From a virus, in IMG/VR virus record IMGVR_UViG_3300035201_000142, positions 1-31,380 of that record: a stretch of 31,380 nucleotides of DNA; one strand, given 5' to 3'. A program made the position numbers and the translations under genes. The notes beneath the pieces are model-generated. The model worked only from the letters and a program-made list of their open reading frames with translations, did no database searches and was not told where the DNA came from. How positions within the stretch are numbered: position 1 is the stretch's first letter; every line of letters starts with the position of its first letter. Positions 12,306 through 19,785 of the stretch are shown one piece after another.

Positions 12306-12636
12306 TAGTTTTCCTCCTTGGTACTTGGATAGTCCATGATGGTGATACTAAATCAACCATCTCAAATTGTTTCTTATTCTTTTCTATCTCAACCAACCAC
12401 GCATCATTAGCAATTTCACCATAATGATTCTCTGCTTTACCAACATATTCTAAGAGTTCATTATCAATCATATAATAGAGAGTGTCCCAGGTTAAACGAG
12501 TCCTAAGACCATTAGTAATGTTCTCTCTATCAGATTCATCTAATTCATCATCCAAATCTAAAACATTTACTCTAATGTTTACAAGATCAGTAAGATTAAT
12601 TGTTATCCTCACATCATTATCAATAGTGCTACACAT
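12298..12636 (-). CDS. Hypothetical acidic protein, 112 aa
   Basis: I start at MCSTIDNDVRITIN because GAGG lies 8 nt upstream; two codons further up, an ATG and a GTG are too close to that site. An N-terminal beta segment (VRITINLTDLVNIRVNVLDL) leads to an acidic helix and a Trp-containing C-terminus (SPSWTIQVPRRK). Function unknown. Confidence 0.7.
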   Translation of the reverse strand: MCSTIDNDVRITINLTDLVNIRVNVLDLDDELDESDRENITNGLRTRLTWDTLYYMIDNELLEYVGKAENHYGEIANDAWLVEIEKNKKQFEMVDLVSPSWTIQVPRRKTNG

Positions 12637-12742
12637 TCTCATCACCTCGTAATACTATTCCTAGAATATAGACAGGAACAAGTGCAACAAGTCCACCCAA
12701 TAAGATGAACCCAACCTCAGTAATAATGTTGTCTATCATCAT
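12629..12742 (-). CDS. Single-span membrane peptide, 37 aa
   Basis: MMIDNIITEVGFILLGGLVA... continues with LVPVYILGIVL and a charged end RGDENV, so it has one membrane span. An in-frame ATG four codons earlier (12752-12754) is the alternative start. It follows the sigma70-type promoter at 12761-12789 at once and overlaps the next gene. Function unknown. Confidence 0.6.
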   Translation of the reverse strand: MMIDNIITEVGFILLGGLVALVPVYILGIVLRGDENV

Positions 12743-12760
12743 TTTAAAATTCATATAGAC

Positions 12761-12789
12761 AGTATAATACCCACTCAACTAAAAGTCAA
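12761..12789 (-). promoter_or_regulatory. Sigma70-type promoter inside an inverted repeat
   Basis: On the minus strand TTGACT (12784-12789) and TATACT (12761-12766) are separated by exactly 17 nt. The spacer forms one arm of the hairpin at 12767-12797. It would drive the small genes from 12742 leftwards. Confidence 0.65.
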
Positions 12790-12801
12790 GTGGGTATTTT
12801 T
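12767..12801 (+). terminator. Hairpin with T run, best fit as plus-strand terminator
   Basis: ATACCCACT (12767-12775) pairs with AGTGGGTAT (12789-12797) with further inner ACT/AGT pairing. On the plus strand it is followed by five T; on the minus strand it is followed by TATACTG. It may stop antisense transcripts or end minus-strand messages from 12824 inefficiently. Confidence 0.5.
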
Positions 12802-12823
12802 GTTTGAGTTTTCTATTCAGTTT

Positions 12824-12991
12824 TTAAACTAACATCTCCTTACATATACGTTTGCAACTTGGTTGGTCATCCTCACACTCTATCAGGCAGTTAAAGTAGT
12901 CGTTGACTAACTCCGTTTGCGTTGTTGCATTATCGGACATTTCTAATTGATTCCATCCTGCTAACTGATTTCGTGAAATAAGGTTGTGCAT
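12824..12991 (-). CDS. Small conserved phage protein, 55 aa
   Basis: MHNLISRNQLAGWNQLEMSD..., then VNDYFNCLIECEDDQPSCKRICKEML, with four regularly spaced cysteines in the C-terminal helix pair. I recognise this pattern from small proteins of T4-like cyanophages. GGAG precedes the ATG by about 8 nt, and a perfect TATAAATA lies about 85 nt upstream. Function unknown. Confidence 0.8.
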   Translation of the reverse strand: MHNLISRNQLAGWNQLEMSDNATTQTELVNDYFNCLIECEDDQPSCKRICKEMLV

Positions 12992-13074
12992 TAATACTCT
13001 CCAATAAACTACAATTACAAAGGGTTTTAGAGCATCTTGTTTTCCTCAAACGTGTACCTTTCGGTGACTAATAA

Positions 13075-13082
13075 TATTTATA
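13075..13082 (-). promoter_or_regulatory. T4-type late promoter TATAAATA
   Basis: A perfect minus-strand TATAAATA in the 136-nt gene-free stretch between the genes at 12824-12991 and 13128-13487. It is the only exact match I noticed in this region. Late T4 promoters are read with the gp55 sigma factor. Confidence 0.5.
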
Positions 13083-13127
13083 CCATAAATGTTGTGATTT
13101 GCCAATATATTTTACAAAAATAAATGC

Positions 13128-13487
13128 CTACGAGTTTATACTTACATACTCTTCCCATTCTTTCTTATGTTCTTCCGACCAATCTTTCATATAACTTTTA
13201 CCTAATGCTCCACGCAATAAAACAACACTAATACCATTAATTGACTTAACAGGTGGTAAATTATTCTTATCTCCAGGTTTTAACTTTTTATGCGGATTAT
13301 CCATCTCTCTCACTAAATCAATAATTGTATCTCTAATTTCCAATAGTTCATTATAACATTTCTGATTATGAGCACAACCACGTAAAGCAGAATCAGGTTT
13401 GTATAAAGATTCAAGAAATAGTGACTTACCACGATCCCACTTTTCAGACTTAGTTTCTGCTTCGGTTACACTGTTCTGGTCTTTCAT
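13128..13487 (-). CDS. Hypothetical protein, 119 aa
   Basis: A charged, soluble protein (WDRGKSLFLESLYKPDSALR, HNQKCYNELLEIRDTIIDLV, then KDWSEEHKKEWEEYVSINS). A central LKPGDKNNLPPV turn separates two helical parts. It is not recognised. It lies between genes of the same orientation with an 18-nt spacer upstream. Confidence 0.7.
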   Translation of the reverse strand: MKDQNSVTEAETKSEKWDRGKSLFLESLYKPDSALRGCAHNQKCYNELLEIRDTIIDLVREMDNPHKKLKPGDKNNLPPVKSINGISVVLLRGALGKSYMKDWSEEHKKEWEEYVSINS

Positions 13488-13505
13488 AGGTATTAAATAA
13501 CTGTG

Positions 13506-13700
13506 CTATTTAACAACTTCCCAGTGGTCATCTCCACCTTCATACATTGAAAATAGATACTTACCAGAAATAGATGAAAGATATACCTTACCATATTCTC
13601 TCTTATCTACACGACAAGAGTGCAATCCACGCATTTGTGTATCAAATCTATCTTTTGCTGCATCAGACCTAGGTTTTACACAGATAAATTCGGATTTCAT
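13506..13700 (-). CDS. Small conserved phage protein, 64 aa
   Basis: I start at MKSEFICVKPRSDAAKDRF, because this beginning and the body (MRGLHSCRV, LSSISGKYLFSM, end DDHWEVVK) form a small-protein pattern I know from marine T4-like phages. A longer frame begins with a GTG at 13748 that overlaps the previous stop, but a perfect TATAAT lies within that extension and could be a promoter. Function unknown. Confidence 0.7.
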   Translation of the reverse strand: MKSEFICVKPRSDAAKDRFDTQMRGLHSCRVDKREYGKVYLSSISGKYLFSMYEGGDDHWEVVK

Positions 13701-13744
13701 AGGAAAAAATGAATTAAGTACATTATAGGGTAAAATGGATTCAT

Positions 13745-14098
13745 TCACGAACCATTGTTGTAATTCTTAAACAAAACCTCTTCCATCTCACTTGCTTCAT
13801 CCTCACACAATATCATTGTCTTAACATGTTGGTATACGTGCCAGAGTTCATGTAATAGTGTTTTAGTATATTCTTCTACACTCATTGAATTGTGTATCTC
13901 AATTTCAAATTCACGGGGTTTCTTCTCGCAACCTGATACCCATGCCCAACCAAATACACCATCTCTTTTTAATAATCTACGATGATGAACATTAATATCT
14001 AACGTGTACCTTGAGAGGTATTCATTCACGAACCACTCAACTATATCCACGCATCTATTATGAGAATAATTATATCCACTCGTCGATATTCTAAACAT
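13745..14098 (-). CDS. SprT-like zinc metallopeptidase, 117 aa
   Basis: The motif LLHELWHVYQ has the zinc-binding HExxH (H83, E84, H87), followed by EDEASEMEE (100-106), which can supply the third ligand, as in the short SprT-like fold. The N-terminus (MFRISTSGYNYSHNRC) precedes a beta region. This is a minimal-length member that lacks a zinc-ribbon tail. The ATG overlaps the TGA of the gene upstream. Its target in the phage cycle is unknown. Confidence 0.75.
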   Translation of the reverse strand: MFRISTSGYNYSHNRCVDIVEWFVNEYLSRYTLDINVHHRRLLKRDGVFGWAWVSGCEKKPREFEIEIHNSMSVEEYTKTLLHELWHVYQHVKTMILCEDEASEMEEVLFKNYNNGS

Positions 14099-14220
14099 CA
14101 AAAATATTTTAACTCCAATGTACTAAAGATAGAAAAGACTACACGGACACCCCAGTGCATTGCCCATATAAATGAGGCAATGAAGAGCAATTTCTCCTTG
14201 CCCGTCATATCCTTGCTCAT
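14098..14220 (-). CDS. Small membrane peptide, 40 aa
   Basis: MSKDMTGKEKLLFIASFIWA..., then MHWGVRVVFSIFSTLELKYF. It has one or two short hydrophobic segments rich in aromatic residues. It is the first gene after the sigma70-type promoter at 14242-14270 and is coupled to the SprT-like gene. Function unknown. Confidence 0.6.
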   Translation of the reverse strand: MSKDMTGKEKLLFIASFIWAMHWGVRVVFSIFSTLELKYF

Positions 14221-14241
14221 AAAATTAATACAGTTACATCT

Positions 14242-14270
14242 ATTCTACAATCTTAATTCTAATACGTCAA
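14242..14270 (-). promoter_or_regulatory. Sigma70-type promoter at the strand switch
   Basis: Minus-strand TTGACG (14265-14270), a 17-nt spacer, and TAGAAT (14242-14247). It fits a host-type early promoter for the leftward genes beginning at 14220. Confidence 0.7.
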
Positions 14271-14282
14271 CCTTGCATTATT

Positions 14283-14290
14283 TACAAATA
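14283..14290 (+). promoter_or_regulatory. Possible late promoter TACAAATA for the plus-strand operon
   Basis: One mismatch to TATAAATA, 35 nt before the ATG at 14325. A TATAAT is also present at 14296-14301 (in ATATATAATG). Either could start the operon. Confidence 0.35.
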
Positions 14291-14324
14291 GGATATATAA
14301 TGAGTTATATCATACCACAAGATA

Positions 14325-15164
14325 ATGCCACTAGATTTTAGCGACCTGACGGGTAAGGGTAAAAAGAATGTTGCACAAGATACGACAGTACCAAAACATA
14401 TACAAGAAAAAGCAAATTTAGTAAACTCAGTAAACAAACAAGGGTTTTATTCACCAAATAAAATACCAGAAGATTCTTCAAAGATACAACCTCAAGGGAT
14501 GGGTTATCCAACACAACAAACCCCATCAGGTGATGAGTTATTGCAGTTATTTCCCATCCCATTATTAATTTGTCCATACCCCGTTGATTATACTAAAGAA
14601 CTAGAATGGATTAAAAATGCAGATTGTAGAAAAGAAAATAAAGGTAATGATAATAGTCAATCAGTACATTATAATAGACAATCAGAAGATACATTTGTAC
14701 TTGATAGACCAGAATTAGCAAATATTCGTGCATTTATTGAAGCAAAGTTACATCAATACGTAACTCAAATCTATAATTCAACTGATACGTTGGTCATTAC
14801 ACAATCATGGTTGAATAAGAGTGGTAAAGGTGAATCACATCACGAACATCAACACCCTAATAGTATGATAAGTGGTGTATGGTATCCACAAATACATGAA
14901 CAATTACCACCAATTCAATTTAGAAGTAAAGGTCAAAGAGACATATCACTTCAAACACAAAAATATAATACATTTAATAGTGCAACATTTATGCTCCCAA
15001 TGAAAAAAGGAGAATTGATAATGTTCCCAAGTCACCTCACTCATAGTGTACCAGCAAATCAATCCGATGAGGAAAGGATTAGTTTATCATTTAATACTTG
15101 GGCAAAAGGTAATATGGGTGATATTGCTTCACTAACATATCTTCCGTTGGATCGCTGTGTATGA
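14325..15164 (+). CDS. 2OG-Fe(II) oxygenase, 279 aa
   Basis: The C-terminal domain has WLNKSGKGESHHEHQHPNS (His 172-177), then SGVWYP, FPSHLTHSVPAN (H240) and ERISLSFNTW (R251). This is the facial-triad and 2-oxoglutarate-binding layout of the family that T4-like cyanophages often carry. The first ~70 residues (MPLDFSDLTGKGKKN..., Gln/Pro-rich) are an additional, probably flexible part. It would hydroxylate a substrate using 2-oxoglutarate, O2 and Fe(II). It is the first gene of a three-gene operon on the opposite strand to everything around it. Confidence 0.8.
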   Translation: MPLDFSDLTGKGKKNVAQDTTVPKHIQEKANLVNSVNKQGFYSPNKIPEDSSKIQPQGMGYPTQQTPSGDELLQLFPIPLLICPYPVDYTKELEWIKNADCRKENKGNDNSQSVHYNRQSEDTFVLDRPELANIRAFIEAKLHQYVTQIYNSTDTLVITQSWLNKSGKGESHHEHQHPNSMISGVWYPQIHEQLPPIQFRSKGQRDISLQTQKYNTFNSATFMLPMKKGELIMFPSHLTHSVPANQSDEERISLSFNTWAKGNMGDIASLTYLPLDRCV

Positions 15165-16093
15165 CCTCTTCTGAATTAGCAAGACCATTACCAGAATTTA
15201 AGGGATTTGGATATAGAATTGCACAAATAGAAAACAATACCCATTGTAACTATAAATGTTGGTTCTGTCCTAATGCCTATGATACTCCTGCACCTAAAGA
15301 GTGTATGGACTTGGATTTATTTGCAAAGATATTGGGAGAAATACGCACTGTCTATACTCCTTTAGAACTTAACGACATATCTTTCGCCACGTATAATGAA
15401 CCTAACCTAGACGATACATTCACGGATAAACTACAGTTAATGACTGCAACAGGTTTTATGTACGAACATATTTCTAATGGAAGTATGATTACGACTGAAC
15501 TTACTGACTTTCTTATCAAGTATCCACAGAATATTAAACAATTTCGTTTAAATATTCCCACACTGGATGAAAAGAAATGGAAAGATATTACTGGTTCTTC
15601 TGTTGCTGTAATGTATAGGATGTTCTATCAACTCCATTACCTATTTGAGAGAGCATCACAGTTAAATTTTGGTATCTCAATCATAGTTAATGGTGATGGT
15701 AGTGACGATCATAAACAAGAATTCCAAAAGGTTTATCAAAAGTTTATGCACACTAAAAACATCAGTTTTAGTATGACTGGACTAATCGATAGAGCAGGAA
15801 CACTTGAAGGTGCAGAATGTGAGACTCAGAAGATAGACAATGGTCCAATAGATTGGGGTGACCAACCACTCAGATGTAATGCAAATTACTTTGATAACTT
15901 ATATTTTGGTGTTAAAGGAAATGTATTCTATTGCTGCCATGACTATCATCAAGATTATAGTTGTGGAAATATTAACGAAACTCCACTACTAAAACTATTA
16001 AATTCAGATAATTACTATAAACAGAAGGAGAGATTCATGCACGACTTCTGTAGAAAATGTGAACAAGCACGACCTTTGGAGAATGTAACCTAA
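15161..16093 (+). CDS. Radical SAM enzyme with SPASM-like C-terminus, 310 aa
   Basis: IENNTHCNYKCWFCP contains the CxxxCxxC iron-sulfur motif (C29, C33, C36) that reductively cleaves S-adenosylmethionine. The C-terminal part has C239, C258, C259, C268, C297 and C300 in the pattern C...GNVFYCC...CGN...C.KC, as in SPASM domains that bind auxiliary clusters and are common in peptide- and protein-modifying enzymes. The start overlaps the preceding stop (ATGA) and the end overlaps the next start (TAATG). The substrate is not visible; co-translation with two oxygenases suggests a shared pathway. Confidence 0.85.
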   Translation: MTSSELARPLPEFKGFGYRIAQIENNTHCNYKCWFCPNAYDTPAPKECMDLDLFAKILGEIRTVYTPLELNDISFATYNEPNLDDTFTDKLQLMTATGFMYEHISNGSMITTELTDFLIKYPQNIKQFRLNIPTLDEKKWKDITGSSVAVMYRMFYQLHYLFERASQLNFGISIIVNGDGSDDHKQEFQKVYQKFMHTKNISFSMTGLIDRAGTLEGAECETQKIDNGPIDWGDQPLRCNANYFDNLYFGVKGNVFYCCHDYHQDYSCGNINETPLLKLLNSDNYYKQKERFMHDFCRKCEQARPLENVT

Positions 16094-16680
16094 TGGAACT
16101 CAACAACCCCAACACAACACTTAAAGATTGTATTTACACTGCCAAGGGTATCATCCCTGCTGATCTTTGTGAGTATATTATTAAAGACACTGAAACAAGA
16201 GAATGGTCACCACATACTTGGTATAATTATGAATCTGATGCCTATGGTTCTGAACCGACACTAGAACTCGATGTTCAACCTACAACACCAGAACTACAAC
16301 AATTGTTAACTCCAATTATTATACAAGCAGGTGCAATTTATAATCAGAAATATACATATCCATCAGAAAGAACAGGACAGATAATGAATAAATTCACTAC
16401 TGTTCGTTTTAATAGATATAAACCTGGACAGATTATGAGATATCATCACGACCATATTCACTCAATCTTTGATGGAAAAGAAAAAGGAATACCAGTTCTA
16501 AGTTTTATCCTCAACTTTAACAACGACTATGAGGGTGCAAAACTATTCTTCTGGGATGATTATGCTATTGATTTCGGTGTAGGAGATATATGTATGTGGC
16601 CATCTCCATTCTTGTGGCCTCATGGAGTTACTGAAGCAATCAGCGGTACTCGCTACTCTGCTGTATGTTGGGCTTGGTAG
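16093..16680 (+). CDS. 2OG-Fe(II) oxygenase, prolyl-4-hydroxylase-like, 195 aa
   Basis: The core has MRYHHDHIHS with H118xD120, SFILNFNNDYEGAKLFFW, WPHGVT (H177) and GTRYSAVCW (R187). These are the metal triad and the 2-oxoglutarate-binding arginine of the P4H-like group. The N-terminus (IIPADLCEYIIKDTE) matches the usual helix at the start of such domains. It is complete and single-domain. The stop TAG is directly adjacent to the stop of the convergent gene at 16681, with no space for a separate terminator. Confidence 0.85.
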   Translation: MELNNPNTTLKDCIYTAKGIIPADLCEYIIKDTETREWSPHTWYNYESDAYGSEPTLELDVQPTTPELQQLLTPIIIQAGAIYNQKYTYPSERTGQIMNKFTTVRFNRYKPGQIMRYHHDHIHSIFDGKEKGIPVLSFILNFNNDYEGAKLFFWDDYAIDFGVGDICMWPSPFLWPHGVTEAISGTRYSAVCWAW

Positions 16681-17712
16681 TTAACCTAGTCCTCCATGAT
16701 CATTAGACATTCCTGCAGGTGGGTGTAAGGCAACAGTCAAATCACCCCAATCAGTTGCATTACCTGTGGCTGCAATATTTACAAATGATATCGTATTAGT
16801 TGTACTTGGTGCATTTCCTCCAGCAAATACTACTCTTGTTCTTGATGCTGTTCCTCCTCCACGATAAGTAGCAGTTTGTAGATCACCAAAATCTGTTGCA
16901 TTTCCTAATTCTGCAATAGTTATATAATCAATAGTAGCAAGTGCTGGATTATATCCACCACCCCATACTGCTCTTACAGCATTTGATCCACCAAATAATC
17001 CCATCCTTCCAGCAGTTAAATTACCAAAATCTGCAAAGTTACCCGTTGTTGCAATGGTTGTATAATCAATAGACTCTTTAACACTAGCAGGAGTACCAGA
17101 AGTACTTGGTTCTTGTGATCCACCAGCACGAATAGCACGAGTTGGTGATGCAGCACCAGCAGCATCCTGAATTAAGACAGTTAAGTCACCATAATCATTT
17201 GCATTACCTGTTGATGCGATAGTTACATAATCAACGGTATTAAGTCCAGCAGCTGGATCACTTCTTCCACCATATACAAGACCTCTTGTTTGATTTGAAG
17301 CACCACCTTGACGATTTCCATATGCTCCAGTCAAATCACCAAAATCTACTGCATTACCTAATTGTGCAATAGTTATATAATCAATTGTATTAAGAGCTGG
17401 AGAACCAGAACCTGCAATTAATCCTCTAGTTCGTGATGAAAGACCAGCAGAATAAGATCTTGCTACTGTTAAATCGCCAAAATCATATGCATATCCCGCT
17501 GTATTAATTTGTATATAATTTATAACATTCACATCTGATGCTGGACCAGGATCTCCACCAGCAAACACTCCACGAGCACCACCAGTCTCTTCACCTGCTG
17601 AAGTGCCATCTAAAACCCACCATGCCTCACCATTGTAAACCTCCATTTTAGTAGAGTCGGTGTTAAATCTTATTGAACCTGCTGTAGGTGTACTAAATGA
17701 TGAATATTCCAT
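16681..17712 (-). CDS. Six-repeat kelch-like protein, type A N-terminus, 343 aa
   Basis: The N-terminal module IRFNTDSTKMEVYNGEAWW is the short beta module found at the start of many phage tail-fibre-type proteins. It is followed by six repeats of the form TRGxxxGG...TIDYxTIxxxGNAxDFGDLT, each about 50 residues, and the closing SNDHGGLG. Six repeats predict a six-bladed propeller. There is no signal peptide, so a virion or cytoplasmic location fits better than export. It is the last gene of the leftward array. The fold is inferred; surface binding is the likely role. Confidence 0.7.
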   Translation of the reverse strand: MEYSSFSTPTAGSIRFNTDSTKMEVYNGEAWWVLDGTSAGEETGGARGVFAGGDPGPASDVNVINYIQINTAGYAYDFGDLTVARSYSAGLSSRTRGLIAGSGSPALNTIDYITIAQLGNAVDFGDLTGAYGNRQGGASNQTRGLVYGGRSDPAAGLNTVDYVTIASTGNANDYGDLTVLIQDAAGAASPTRAIRAGGSQEPSTSGTPASVKESIDYTTIATTGNFADFGNLTAGRMGLFGGSNAVRAVWGGGYNPALATIDYITIAELGNATDFGDLQTATYRGGGTASRTRVVFAGGNAPSTTNTISFVNIAATGNATDWGDLTVALHPPAGMSNDHGGLG

Positions 17713-17713
17713 A

Positions 17714-18748
17714 TTATTCTCCTATGCCTCCATGACAGTCAGATAAACCTTCATTCCATCCAGCAGCTGCAGTTGTATCACCAAAGTCTGTGGAATTTCC
17801 TGCTGATGCAATAGTTACATATTCAATTACATTATCCATAGCACCAGGAGATTGATTCCTTCCACCTGCCCATATTCCACGAACAGTAGATGACATAGCA
17901 GATAATGCCCTTGTTGCCCTCGTCATATCACCAAAGTCTGTTGCATTTCCTGTGGTTGCAATAGTTATATAATCAATAGTATTTGTATTGTTACTACCAT
18001 CATAACCACTTCCACATACTCCTCTCGTTGTACTGGACATTATTCCTGAAGGTAAATATGAATTTGCTCTCGTTAAATCACCAAAATCCTGTGCATCTCC
18101 TTTTGTTTGTATAGTTATATATTGACAAACATTAGTTTCACCAGGTGCTCTACCACCCATCATTACCCCTCTTGTTGGAGAACATGCACTTCCACCCAAC
18201 CACTGTCCTTTCTCTAAATTACCAAAATCTGAGGAATCTCCTGTTGTTGCAGTTGTAATATATTGAATAGTAGTAACAATTGCATCTGATGGTTTTGTAA
18301 GACCACCCATAAACACACTTCTCGTAGAATCAGCAGCAGTAGAAACATATCTCACATTCTCAGTCAAATCACCAAAATAATTTGCACTACCAGTTGATGA
18401 TATAGTTACGTAATCAATACCAGTTGTATTTCCTGGACTAACATCTCCACCTGCAAATACCCCTCTGGTAGAATTAGAACCAGTACCTGCTCCACCTTTA
18501 CCTAGTTCACGTAAATCACCAAAATCTGCTCCATTTCCTGTTGATGCAATAGTTATGTAATTTAATGTATTAACATATGGACTTCCTCCACCAATATTAT
18601 ATACTGCTCTTCCTCTTCCACCTCTATGTGATGTAGGTCCATTGGGAATCCTCATCGCACCAGTAGAACTAACCGTAGTAATCCCTGCCAACACAGTTCC
18701 TTGCTGACCTTGCTTACCTGTAATGTGGTTGATGTTAAAGTCTGCCAT
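17714..18748 (-). CDS. Six-repeat kelch-like protein, type B N-terminus, 344 aa
   Basis: The type B module starts MADFNINHITGKQGQQGTVL, then AGITTVSSTGAMRIPNGPT and RGGRGR, a segment that contains no 'NTD..EYY.G.W' element. Six repeats follow (headings SPY, DVSP, LTKP, RAPG, YDGS, RNQS) with the closing SDCHGGIGE. The stop lies one base before the next ATG. AATAAATA lies just 5 nt before the ATG. Same predicted propeller role as its neighbours. Confidence 0.7.
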   Translation of the reverse strand: MADFNINHITGKQGQQGTVLAGITTVSSTGAMRIPNGPTSHRGGRGRAVYNIGGGSPYVNTLNYITIASTGNGADFGDLRELGKGGAGTGSNSTRGVFAGGDVSPGNTTGIDYVTISSTGSANYFGDLTENVRYVSTAADSTRSVFMGGLTKPSDAIVTTIQYITTATTGDSSDFGNLEKGQWLGGSACSPTRGVMMGGRAPGETNVCQYITIQTKGDAQDFGDLTRANSYLPSGIMSSTTRGVCGSGYDGSNNTNTIDYITIATTGNATDFGDMTRATRALSAMSSTVRGIWAGGRNQSPGAMDNVIEYVTIASAGNSTDFGDTTAAAGWNEGLSDCHGGIGE

Positions 18749-18756
18749 ACTGGTAT

Positions 18757-19785
18757 TTATTCTAAACCTCCATGTGCATCAGAACAACCAGCACCTTGAC
18801 CAGCTTTCGTTCCAACATAATCACCCCAGTCTACTGCATCTCCTGTTGATGCAATGGTTATTTTATCAACTGAATTAACAAAACTTTGACTATCTGGAGT
18901 TGATCCACCAGCAAATATACCACGAGTACTACCACTCATAGCACCACTTCTTTGATTATCAGCAGTTAGATCACCAAAATCTGCTGCATTTCCTGTTGAT
19001 GCAATAGTTACATAATCCATCACATTTGTATTTGCAGGAGATGGAGATTTTGCTCCACCAGCTCTCACACCTCTTGTTGAATTTGAAACACCACTACACA
19101 TAAAAACATTTTGAGTAAGATCACCAAAATCATTTGCATTTCCTGTTGTTGCAGTAGTTATATAATCTATAAAATTCAAATAAGCAGTTGGTGATGGAAC
19201 ATCTTGACCACCAGCAAATATACCACGAGTTGGTGAGTTCATGGATGCTTGTTTTTTAGTTCCAACTGTAGAATCACCAAAATCTGTAGCATCTCCTGTT
19301 GTTGCAATAGTAATATATTGAATAACATTTTGAGATTGAGCTGGATTCTCACAAGGTCCAAACACACCACGAGTACCATTAGATACTCCACTAGATTCAA
19401 ATCTACCATGATCTAAATTACCAAAATCAATTGCATTTCCTTGCGTTGCAATCGTTATATAATCGATTCTATCCTGATATCCTGGTGCATATCCTCCAGC
19501 AAATACTCCTCTAGTCCAACTTGAACAAGCACCAGTTCCTCTTCTTGATAGTGATAAATCACCAAAATCACCAGAAACTCCATCTGACGCAATTTCACAA
19601 AAATACATTTGACCAATTACACTAGGTGTAAAACCACCTCCAACTACTCCACGACCTCTACCTCTCTGTCCAGTGTCTCCTACTGGTACTACAAACTGAC
19701 CAGATGATACAGTAGATACACCAGCAATCACTGGTCCAGTACCACCACTTATGTTAGTTATGTTGTTAATTTTTAGATCTGACAT
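18757..19785 (-). CDS. Six-repeat kelch-like protein, type B N-terminus, 342 aa
   Basis: Starts MSDLKINNITNISGGTGPVI, then AGVSTVSSGQFVVPVGDTG and RGRGRG. Six repeats follow; the third has the GG heading replaced by GPCEN. It ends SDAHGGLE. It is the second of two adjacent type B genes and is close to the one at 17714 in layout, consistent with a tandem duplication followed by divergence. Confidence 0.7.
   Translation of the reverse strand: MSDLKINNITNISGGTGPVIAGVSTVSSGQFVVPVGDTGQRGRGRGVVGGGFTPSVIGQMYFCEIASDGVSGDFGDLSLSRRGTGACSSWTRGVFAGGYAPGYQDRIDYITIATQGNAIDFGNLDHGRFESSGVSNGTRGVFGPCENPAQSQNVIQYITIATTGDATDFGDSTVGTKKQASMNSPTRGIFAGGQDVPSPTAYLNFIDYITTATTGNANDFGDLTQNVFMCSGVSNSTRGVRAGGAKSPSPANTNVMDYVTIASTGNAADFGDLTADNQRSGAMSGSTRGIFAGGSTPDSQSFVNSVDKITIASTGDAVDWGDYVGTKAGQGAGCSDAHGGLE

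Noticed and set aside
1-14220. tRNA genes in the small-gene region
   Set aside because: The hairpins seen do not form cloverleaves with T-loop or D-loop signatures.
14060-14341. A 93-aa plus-strand frame at the strand switch
   Set aside because: It overlaps the SprT-like and small membrane genes antisense and covers the promoter region; no ribosome binding site or protein-like composition.
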